Positions 1-5,650 of a DNA stretch of 17,466 nucleotides are shown here, one piece after another. Below the pieces are notes generated by a model. That model made no database searches. It saw nothing but the letters and a program-made list of their open reading frames with translations, and had not been told where the DNA came from. Origin of the DNA: Alphaproteobacteria bacterium (GTDB lineage Bacteria; Pseudomonadota; Alphaproteobacteria; RS24). The stretch lies in contig RFZE01000019.1 of the NCBI GenBank assembly GCA_009920875.1, positions 1-17,466 of the forward strand, written 5' to 3'. The position numbers and the translations under genes were made by a program. The number at the start of each line of letters is the position of its first letter. Positions within the stretch are counted from its first letter, which is position 1.

Positions 1-2
1 CG

Positions 3-701
3 CCCAATTTCGACAATCGGGCTTGTGCCATCAGCCACATTATTTTGCATTATACCGATATGGCCGATTGCGAAGCGGCGCTAGCGCGGTTGTGCGATGC
101 GGCGGCCAAAGTCTCGGCGCATTATCTCATTCGCCGCGACGGGCATATTTTCCAACTGGTCGATGAGGGCGCGCGCGCATGGCACGCCGGTGTCTCGTTC
201 TGGCGCGGCGAGACGGATATGAACTCGGCCTCTATCGGCATTGAGCTTGACCATGACGGACATAAAGACGGCGCGATGGCGGCTTTCCCCGAAGCGCAAA
301 TGGCAGCGCTCATTAAGCTCTTGCAAGAGGTGAGGGCGCGGCACGCCATTGCGCCGCAAAATATTCTCGGTCATAGCGATATTGCGCCCGGCCGCAAAAA
401 AGACCCCGGTGAGGCGTTTGACTGGGCCGCGCTGCATCAAGCGGGTTTCGGCCTATGGCCGGACAATGTGCCGATAGAAGATGTGCCGCCGCTCGCTTTG
501 GGCAGTGAAGACAAAGCCGTCGCGCCGCTGCAAAAAGCGCTCGCGGCCCTCGGCTATCAGATTACCGCTGACGGGGTTTACGGGCTGCAAACGCAAGCCG
601 TCATCAGCGCCTTTCAACGCCATTTCCGCCCCGCCAAAATCGACGGCACGGCCGATGCGGAAACGCAAACGTTGGTTTATGCGGTTTGTCGTTTGGTGTG
701 A
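3..701 (+). CDS. N-acetylmuramoyl-L-alanine amidase with peptidoglycan-binding domain (5' end missing)
   Basis: This is a zinc amidase of the Amidase_2 (AmpD/AmiD) family, which cuts the bond between MurNAc and L-Ala in peptidoglycan or its turnover products. The frame is already open at base 3, reading PNFDNR, which matches the usual family N-terminus, so the true start lies before the window. There are 232 residues visible. In that numbering the probable zinc ligands are His16 (in LHYTDM), His124 (in ILGHSDIAPG) and Asp134 (in KKDPG). GIELDH and AWHAGVSFW are further family motifs. From about residue 155 to the end there is a PG_binding_1-like domain (LQKALAALGY, DGVYGLQTQAVISAFQ). Amidase_2 plus a C-terminal binding domain resembles AmiD rather than cytoplasmic AmpD, but the missing N-terminus hides any signal peptide, so location is open. 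It has its own terminator downstream at 841-884. Family assignment is firm; the exact subfamily is an inference. Confidence 0.9.
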   Translation, partial: PNFDNRACAISHIILHYTDMADCEAALARLCDAAAKVSAHYLIRRDGHIFQLVDEGARAWHAGVSFWRGETDMNSASIGIELDHDGHKDGAMAAFPEAQMAALIKLLQEVRARHAIAPQNILGHSDIAPGRKKDPGEAFDWAALHQAGFGLWPDNVPIEDVPPLALGSEDKAVAPLQKALAALGYQITADGVYGLQTQAVISAFQRHFRPAKIDGTADAETQTLVYAVCRLV

Positions 702-840
702 GTGCATAACTCATTGCACTTATTGCCCTCGATTTAACTTATTGAGAATAGCTTGCTTCACCCGCGTCGCTGATTGTGCAAGGGTCTTTCTGTGCGCCAT
801 ATGACGAATGGCGCGCGGGGCATCAGCAAGCCCATCGACA
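702..840. other. Intergenic stretch with two small hairpins
   Basis: No convincing gene lies between the amidase stop and the terminator. Two stem-loops are visible: GCGCCAT at 794-800 pairs with ATGGCGC at 808-814 (7-nt loop), and GGGC at 818-821 pairs with GCCC at 830-833 (8-nt loop). They lie directly upstream of the intrinsic terminator at 841-884. The three structures could be the long 3' UTR of the amidase mRNA or the body of a small RNA. I see no good promoter between 702 and 790, so a separate RNA gene is not supported on its own. Confidence 0.4.
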
Positions 841-884
841 GCGGCAAGGCCGCTTTGAAGATTCAAAGCGGTTTGCGCTTTTTT
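841..884 (+). terminator. Rho-independent terminator
   Basis: The core stem is perfect: CCGCTTTGAA at 850-859 pairs with TTCAAAGCGG at 862-871 around a tiny loop. The stem can be extended outward, 841-849 with 872-878, allowing two bulged G residues (843 and 848). The extended stem then abuts a run of six T at 879-884, which is the classic arrangement. It would end + strand transcripts from the amidase side and separate that gene from the small gene and rnpB. Confidence 0.75.
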
Positions 885-1050
885 AAGCCTTTGTCGTCAA
901 CCTCGTCACCACAGCTTCGGTTGGGGTGACGGCGGAATAAAATAGCCTCCGGCGAATACGTCGTTGTCACTCTGTTGATGACTTGCTGACACCCCTGCAC
1001 TCGCTTTTCGCGAGTGCCGTTTCGCTTTGAAGAAGAAAAAGGGGGCGGCG
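885..1050. other. Intergenic stretch with UUCG-capped hairpin and a second 8-bp hairpin
   Basis: No gene is visible here. CGTCACC at 904-910 pairs with GGTGACG at 925-931. Inside it CAGC (912-915) pairs with GTTG (920-923) around a TTCG tetraloop, separated by a single A/G mismatch, which makes a compact and stable RNA hairpin if transcribed. A second hairpin pairs GCACTCGC at 997-1004 with GCGAGTGC at 1010-1017 and is followed by CGTTTCGCTTT. That tail is only partly T-rich, so this could be a weak terminator or the leader of the small gene that starts at 1051. No clear -35/-10 pair was found for that gene. Confidence 0.4.
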
Positions 1051-1290
1051 ATGGGCAACTATCATTTAATGGCTGATTTTTTCAGCACATGGCGGTCAAT
1101 GAATGACATAACCAAAAATATCTTCGTCATTGGGTTTTATTTGACAATCATCGCCTGCCTTTTTGCACGCTATTGGTTGCATGACTGGCTTATCAGCCGA
1201 AAAGAACTGCGCCAGTTTTACTTTCAAAATCATGAGGCTTTGGTCCGCGAGCGCAAAAGAAAAGCCGAAGCCCAAGACAGGACATCTTGA
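1051..1290 (+). CDS. Small single-helix membrane protein, function unknown
   Basis: I do not recognise this 79-residue protein. I chose the ATG at 1051 because AGGGGG lies just upstream (1040-1045); an in-frame TTG at 1027 would add eight mostly lysine and glycine residues and has no ribosome-binding site. Residues about 22-43 (from NIFVIGFYL to ARYWL) form one hydrophobic helix rich in aromatics. The C-terminal third (RKELRQ to KRKAEAQDRTS) is highly charged and probably helical. This order would put a basic tail on one face of the membrane. Codon use includes TTA, ATA, AGA and AGG, which are scarce in the neighbouring dcw genes, so it may be recently acquired or weakly expressed. Its stop codon (1288-1290) sits inside the -35 element of the rnpB promoter. 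The plausible start, helix and charge pattern support a real gene, but I cannot exclude a chance reading frame. Confidence 0.55.
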   Translation: MGNYHLMADFFSTWRSMNDITKNIFVIGFYLTIIACLFARYWLHDWLISRKELRQFYFQNHEALVRERKRKAEAQDRTS

Positions 1291-1315
1291 CGCTATCAAT
1301 CAGACGGCCTATGCC
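1287..1315 (+). promoter_or_regulatory. rnpB promoter
   Basis: TTGACG at 1287-1292, a 17-bp spacer and TATGCC at 1310-1315 form a good housekeeping sigma-factor promoter. The expected start point, about seven bases after the -10 element, falls at 1322-1323. That is exactly where the P1 helix of RNase P RNA begins. The -35 overlaps the stop codon of the upstream small gene. Confidence 0.7.
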
Positions 1316-1322
1316 AGTCTCC

Positions 1323-1696
<374 letters not shown>

Positions 1697-1705
1697 TTTA
1701 ATTTA

Positions 1706-1874
1706 TTGCGCGGCAGGCTTGGCCTATGGCCCGCGCCGCGCAACCGGCCGTCAACCGCCGGAAGGCGGTTGAGCGCGAAAACCCTAACGATATTCACGCA
1801 CCAACGCTCAACGGCGTCAGCCGTTGACGCCGCGTCTTCAGGCGCAGACGACGCCCCGCCAGAGGCTTGGGGCG
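1706..1874. repeat. Array of five stem-loops between rnpB and mraZ
   Basis: Five inverted repeats follow closely on one another. Hairpin 1 pairs TTGCGCGGC (1706-1714) with GCCGCGCAA (1735-1743) and has an inner GGCC-TAT-GGCC (1721-1731). Hairpin 2 pairs TCAACCGCC (1751-1759) with GGCGGTTGA (1764-1772) around GGAA. Hairpin 3 pairs TCAACGGC (1808-1815) with GCCGTTGA (1820-1827); it competes with GGCGTCA (1813-1819) pairing TGACGCC (1825-1831). Hairpin 4 pairs CGTCT (1833-1837) with AGACG (1846-1850). Hairpin 5 pairs CGCCCCGCC (1852-1860) with GGC (1864-1866) and GGGGCG (1869-1874), with two bulged T. Hairpins 2 and 3 share TCAAC...GTTGA arms and GC cores. None is followed by a T-run, so no single one is a classic terminator. 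The block may process or end the rnpB transcript, or be a palindromic repeat element. Confidence 0.55.
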
Positions 1875-1907
1875 GAGGTCATGCCTGCCTGAAGATATAG
1901 TTAAAGT

Positions 1908-1981
1908 CCCGTTTTCACCCTTATTTACGGGTAGGTTTCCCGTTGACACCCATAATATCCCGTGTTATCCCAGACTATCCC
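1908..1981 (-). promoter_or_regulatory. Putative MraZ operator: 10-bp-phased GGG boxes
   Basis: CCC triplets on the + strand (GGG on the minus strand) occur at 1939-1941, 1949-1951, 1959-1961, 1969-1971 and 1979-1981, exactly 10 bp apart. Two more, at 1908-1910 and 1918-1920, are also 10 bp apart. Read on the minus strand the core boxes are GGGAT, GGGAT, GGGAT, GGGTG and GGGAA with 5-bp spacers. This matches the known MraZ target style of short TGGG-type direct repeats separated by about 5 bp, upstream of mraZ. The array covers the promoter from just upstream of the -35 to about the start point, as expected for an autorepressor. The periodicity is seen directly; binding by MraZ is inferred from the family and position. 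Confidence 0.7.
1943..1971 (+). promoter_or_regulatory. Putative dcw operon promoter upstream of mraZ
   Basis: TTGACA at 1943-1948, a 17-bp spacer and TATCCC at 1966-1971 have the same geometry as the rnpB promoter nearby. The expected transcript start is about 1978, giving a leader of about 77 nt before the mraZ ATG. The -35 and -10 both interleave with the MraZ boxes. An alternative -10, TATAAG at 1999-2004, lacks a good -35 at the right distance. Confidence 0.5.
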
Positions 1982-2054
1982 GTCTTGAGCCAGCAATTTA
2001 TAAGATGGGTGTGGCCAAACCTGTTTGGGCACAACATGTGAAGGGGAAGCGGAC

Positions 2055-2561
2055 ATGACCATGTTCATGTCAACCATTTCGGGCAAAATAGATGCCAAAG
2101 GCCGCGTCTCAGTGCCGTCTGTCTTTCGTTCCGCCATTTCGGCGCAAAACGGGGCAGCGCAGTCGGGCGCGCCGCAAGGCATTTTTGTCTATCCCTCTTT
2201 CACTGAAAACGCCATTGAAGGCGGCGGCCACACGCTGATGAATGATATCGGCGCGATGGTCGAACGGTTGAACCTATTTGCCGAAGAACGCGACGCGCTG
2301 GCAGCCTCGCTCTTTGCCGACAGTCACCACTTGAATTTCGATGCCGATGGCCGCGTTTCCCTTCCGGCCGCATTGCTGGCGCATGCCGGTATCGAAAAAG
2401 AGCTGTGCTTTGTCGGCATGGGCGGCAAATTCCAGATTTGGAATCCGCAAGGTTTTGCCGATTTCAGATCGAAATCCCGCGCCATGGCGCTTGAACAGCG
2501 CGGTCTGTTGCAATCGCTCAGTCATGCCCCGCCGGGCGGCACGGACGGGTCACAACAATGA
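2055..2561 (+). CDS. mraZ: Transcriptional regulator MraZ
   Basis: MraZ is a small DNA-binding protein with an AbrB/SpoVT-like fold that forms ring oligomers and controls its own operon, the dcw cluster. At 168 residues it is slightly longer than typical (about 140-165). The two expected half-domains are present, each with the signature: DAKGRVSVP at residues 13-21 and DADGRVSLP at 96-104. The start at 2055 is supported by AAGGGGAAG (from 2041) at proper spacing; ATG codons at 2061 and 2067 are in frame and also possible. A GTG at 2025 in the same frame has no ribosome-binding site and would add non-family sequence. The gene is first in the operon, and its stop overlaps the rsmH start as ATGA. 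The phased GGG boxes upstream are its likely operator. Confidence 0.95.
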   Translation: MTMFMSTISGKIDAKGRVSVPSVFRSAISAQNGAAQSGAPQGIFVYPSFTENAIEGGGHTLMNDIGAMVERLNLFAEERDALAASLFADSHHLNFDADGRVSLPAALLAHAGIEKELCFVGMGGKFQIWNPQGFADFRSKSRAMALEQRGLLQSLSHAPPGGTDGSQQ

Positions 2562-3595
2562 GCAGTGGGGGTGACGTGAACAGGCAGCAGCAAAGCGTGC
2601 CCCCGATTTCGGCTCCGCATATTCCGGTTCTTCTGAATGAAGTGGTTACGGCGCTTGCCCCGCAAGCCGGTGAGGTGATGGTCGATGGCACTTTCGGGGC
2701 CGGTGGCTATTCGCGTGCTTTATTGCAGGCCGCCGATTGTGCGGTGATTGCCATTGACCGCGACCCTGACACTAAAGCCCATGCCGATAAGCTGGCGCCG
2801 GCTTTTGGCGACCGCTTTTCCTATCTCGCGGGCTGTTTCGGCGATATGCAAGATTTGCTGACCGCGCCGGTCGATGGGGTCACGCTCGATTTGGGCGTTT
2901 CCTCCATGCAGCTTGATGAGGCGGCGCGTGGTTTTTCCTTCATGCGCGACGGCCCGCTCGATATGCGGATGAGCCAAGACGGGTTGAGCGCTGCCGATTT
3001 GCTCAATGAAGGGGCAGCTGAATTATTGAGCGATATCATCGCCGTTTATGGCGAGGAGCGGCGTGCCCGCGCCATTGCCAAAGCGATTATTGCGCGCCGC
3101 GAAGATAAGCCGATGGCGCGCACCGGCGATTTGGTTGATGCGGTGTGCTCAGTTCTGGGTGCGCCGCGTTACGGCAAGGCACATCCGGCGACGCGCACGT
3201 TTCAGGCTTTGCGGATTTATTTGAACGATGAGTTGGGAGAGCTGATGCGCGGGCTGCAAGCGGCCGAGCAGGTTTTGAAGCCGGGCGGGCGCTTGGCTGT
3301 GGTGACCTTTCACTCGCTGGAAGACCGTATGGTGAAGCAGTTTCTGGCTCCGCGTACCGGCCGCGTCGGTCGCCCGTCGCGCCATTTGCCCGATGTCGAA
3401 ATGGCACGCCCAAGCTTTGCCGATGCCGCCAAGCGCAATGTCAAAGCCGGTGCGGCTGAGGTAGATGCCAATCCGCGCGCCCGTTCGGCGCGCCTGCGCG
3501 TGGCCCTGCGAACCGATGCCCCGGCCTTTGCGGCCAATGCCGATTTACTGCCCAAGCGCGCGCCGCAACAATTCTCAAAGCGAGAGGTGATGTGA
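2558..3595 (+). CDS. rsmH: 16S rRNA m4C1402 methyltransferase RsmH (MraW)
   Basis: RsmH is the cytoplasmic S-adenosylmethionine-dependent enzyme that methylates N4 of C1402 in the decoding centre of 16S rRNA. It has 345 residues. Family motifs in order are HIPVLLNEVV (21-30), the SAM-binding loop DGTFGAGGYSRALL (43-56), the acidic IDRDP (66-70), LDLGVSSMQLDEAARGFSF (110-128) with DGPLDMRM after it, and VVTFHSLEDRMVK in the C-terminal half. The start overlaps the mraZ stop by 4 nt (ATGA). Only a weak ribosome-binding site precedes it, so translation probably relies on coupling. A GTG at 2576 preceded by GGGGGTGA is an alternative start that would lose six residues outside the conserved domain. 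Confidence 0.96.
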   Translation: MSSGGDVNRQQQSVPPISAPHIPVLLNEVVTALAPQAGEVMVDGTFGAGGYSRALLQAADCAVIAIDRDPDTKAHADKLAPAFGDRFSYLAGCFGDMQDLLTAPVDGVTLDLGVSSMQLDEAARGFSFMRDGPLDMRMSQDGLSAADLLNEGAAELLSDIIAVYGEERRARAIAKAIIARREDKPMARTGDLVDAVCSVLGAPRYGKAHPATRTFQALRIYLNDELGELMRGLQAAEQVLKPGGRLAVVTFHSLEDRMVKQFLAPRTGRVGRPSRHLPDVEMARPSFADAAKRNVKAGAAEVDANPRARSARLRVALRTDAPAFAANADLLPKRAPQQFSKREVM

Positions 3596-3918
3596 TGGTC
3601 CGCATGCTCAATATCGCACTGCTCTTTGTTTTCGTCATTTTGGTGGCGGCGCTTTATCACATTCGCTATTCGGCTGAAGCGGAAGCCAAAGCGCTGCGCG
3701 ACACGCAACGCATTATGGCGGCTGAGCAAGACCGCCGCCGCACATTGCAAGCCGAATGGGCCAGCCTCAATGATCCGCGCCGCTTGCAAATATTGTCGCG
3801 GCAATATTTATCGCTTGATTATTTGCGCGCCTCGCAAGTGCTTGATTTGCGCGATGAAACAACGCTCAGCATTCCCGTGCTGATGGTGCCGCAAGGAGAT
3901 GATGATGCGGAGCGGTAA
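3595..3918 (+). CDS. ftsL: Cell division protein FtsL
   Basis: FtsL is a bitopic membrane protein of the divisome that, with FtsB and FtsQ, activates the FtsWI synthase at the septum. It has 107 residues, with a membrane helix at about 5-20 (LNIALLFVFVILVAALYHI) and then a periplasmic coiled-coil segment (about 26-58, rich in Ala, Glu, Arg and Gln). The conserved alphaproteobacterial stretch NDPRRLQILSRQYLSLDYL follows. I chose the ATG at 3595, which overlaps the rsmH stop by one base (TGATG) and has GAGGTG at 3584-3589 five bases upstream. The GTG one codon earlier is too close to that site. The 3' end overlaps ftsI by 14 nt. Sequence conservation in this family is low, but size, topology and position agree. 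Confidence 0.92.
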   Translation: MVRMLNIALLFVFVILVAALYHIRYSAEAEAKALRDTQRIMAAEQDRRRTLQAEWASLNDPRRLQILSRQYLSLDYLRASQVLDLRDETTLSIPVLMVPQGDDDAER

Positions 3919-5650
3919 GCTGCCTCTCGTGCCGGTCGGCAATGACTGGGCCATGGTGTTGGGCGGGCGGCTCGGCCGTCGCGCCGGAGATTTGACGCAG
4001 CATGCGGTTGAGACAACGCGCTCGCGCCTGCGCCTTGCATTGATTTGCTTCTTTATCGTGTTTTCGGTTTTGGGCGGTCGCTTGGTGCAATTGACCGTGC
4101 TCGATGCGGCTCCGGCACAACGCAGCGCCGGCGTGCATAAAAACAATCTCATGCGTCCGGCCATTACCGACCGTAATGATGTGGTGCTGGCGACACAAAT
4201 CACCACTGTTACGCTGGGTGCCGATGCGGCAAAAATATCAGATGGCGCGAAAATGGCGGTTCAGTTGAAAGCCGTCTTGCCGCGTTTGAACGAAGCGCGC
4301 GCGGCACGATTGCTGGCCGGTAAGGCACGCTATGTCACCTTAATGTCGGGGCTGACACCGGCGCAAAAACAAGATGTGTTGGCCTTTGGCAATCCGGCCT
4401 TGAAATTGACGCAAAGCACCAGCCGCGTTTATCCGGCCGGTGAGGTGACGGCACATACGGTCGGCTTTACCAGTTCCGATTTGCGCGGCCTGTCAGGGCT
4501 GGAGCTTTATCTCGACGGCTTGTTGGAAGAAGAGGCGATTTATGGCGCCTTGAAGACCAGTCTCGACATTCGTGTGCAACACGCGGTGCGCGATGTGTTG
4601 AGCGATACCATCAAGACCTTCTCAGCGCGCGCCGGTGGGGCGCTGGTCGTTGATGCGCATAATGGTGAAATTTTGGCGCTTGTCTCACTGCCTGATTTTG
4701 ATGCCAATGCGCCGATGCGCAACGGCCAAGACAGCCATTTCAACCGCATGACTTTGGGGGTCTATGAGCTTGGCTCGATTTTCAAAGTGTTCACCGCCGC
4801 TATGGCTTTGGATAGCGGCATGGTTGCGGCGCATGAAACTTTTGACACGGCAGAGCCGCTGCAAATCGGGCGTTATAAAATCAATGACCCGCATGGCGAA
4901 GAACGCCCCTTAAGCATTGAGGAAATTATTGTCCATTCTTCCAATATCGGCTCGGCCAAGCTGGCGCTGCGCGTGCCTCAAGATGTGCATTATGATTTTC
5001 TGCAGAGGCTCGGCTTCACCGATACGCTGGATATGGAATTGCCGGAGCGCACCGCACCATTAACGCCAACGCGCTGGACCGATATTGAGCGCGCCACATC
5101 GTCTTATGGCCATGGTATTTCGGTCACGCCCCTGCATGCCGTCATGGCCGGTGCGGCGATGATTAATGGCGGCATTCTCTATCAGCCGAGCTTGCGCAAA
5201 GTCGGCCTGCCGGTCGGCGAGCGGGTGATTTCGGCGCAAACCAGCGCCGAACTGCGCGCCATGATGCGCGCCGTGGTGGCCAGTGGCACGGGTCGCCAAG
5301 CCGATGCGCCGGGTTATCAAGTTTTGGGTAAAACCGGCTCTGCCGAAAAGCCGCAAGCGGGTGGCTATAATAAAAATGCATTGGTGACATCTTTCCTCGG
5401 GGCTTTTCCGGCACGCGCGCCGCGCTATGCCATGCTCGTCATGCTCGACGAGCCGCAAGCGACGGACGAGACTTACGGCTATAATTTGGCCGGTTGGAAT
5501 GCCGCCCCTGCAGCCGGTGAAATTGTCCGCCGCATTGCACCCTTGCTTGGTGTGTTGCCGCATTTTGACAATCCTGCCGAGCAAGCATCGCTGGCTCTGC
5601 CCGAAATCTCAAATCAGTTAAGGGGAGGCTTGGCCGATGCGTCTCGATGA
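3905..5650 (+). CDS. ftsI: Septal peptidoglycan transpeptidase FtsI (PBP3)
   Basis: FtsI is the class B penicillin-binding protein that cross-links septal peptidoglycan; it works as a pair with FtsW. It has 581 residues. There is a short cytoplasmic tail, one membrane anchor at about 42-60 (LRLALICFFIVFSVLGG), a dimerisation/pedestal domain, and a transpeptidase domain. The catalytic motifs are all intact: Ser291-x-x-Lys294 in LGSIFKVFT, Ser345-Ser346-Asn347, and Lys476-Thr477-Gly478 in LGKTGSAEK. SRVYPAGEVTAHTVGF is the usual conserved stretch ahead of the catalytic domain. Three ATG codons stand in a row at 3899, 3902 and 3905 behind AAGGAG (3893-3898). Only the third has good spacing (6 nt), so I start there. 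The 3' end overlaps murE by 14 nt. Confidence 0.96.
   Translation: MRSGKLPLVPVGNDWAMVLGGRLGRRAGDLTQHAVETTRSRLRLALICFFIVFSVLGGRLVQLTVLDAAPAQRSAGVHKNNLMRPAITDRNDVVLATQITTVTLGADAAKISDGAKMAVQLKAVLPRLNEARAARLLAGKARYVTLMSGLTPAQKQDVLAFGNPALKLTQSTSRVYPAGEVTAHTVGFTSSDLRGLSGLELYLDGLLEEEAIYGALKTSLDIRVQHAVRDVLSDTIKTFSARAGGALVVDAHNGEILALVSLPDFDANAPMRNGQDSHFNRMTLGVYELGSIFKVFTAAMALDSGMVAAHETFDTAEPLQIGRYKINDPHGEERPLSIEEIIVHSSNIGSAKLALRVPQDVHYDFLQRLGFTDTLDMELPERTAPLTPTRWTDIERATSSYGHGISVTPLHAVMAGAAMINGGILYQPSLRKVGLPVGERVISAQTSAELRAMMRAVVASGTGRQADAPGYQVLGKTGSAEKPQAGGYNKNALVTSFLGAFPARAPRYAMLVMLDEPQATDETYGYNLAGWNAAPAAGEIVRRIAPLLGVLPHFDNPAEQASLALPEISNQLRGGLADASR

Noticed and set aside
1706..1743. First hairpin after rnpB as its intrinsic terminator
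   Set aside because: The stem is strong but no T-run follows it on either strand, so I list it as part of the hairpin array instead.
1901..1915. Possible CtrA-type site (TTAA-N7-TTTT) upstream of mraZ
   Set aside because: Only one half-site matches the TTAA-N7-TTAA consensus, and the stretch is better explained by the phased CCC boxes.
1908..1981. Phased CCC triplets considered as a CRISPR or tandem repeat array
   Set aside because: The period is 10 bp with only 3-5 conserved bases, far too short for CRISPR; an operator for MraZ explains it better.
2025..2054. Upstream GTG start that would lengthen MraZ by ten residues
   Set aside because: No ribosome-binding site precedes it and the added residues do not fit the family, while the ATG at 2055 has AAGGGGAAG at good spacing.
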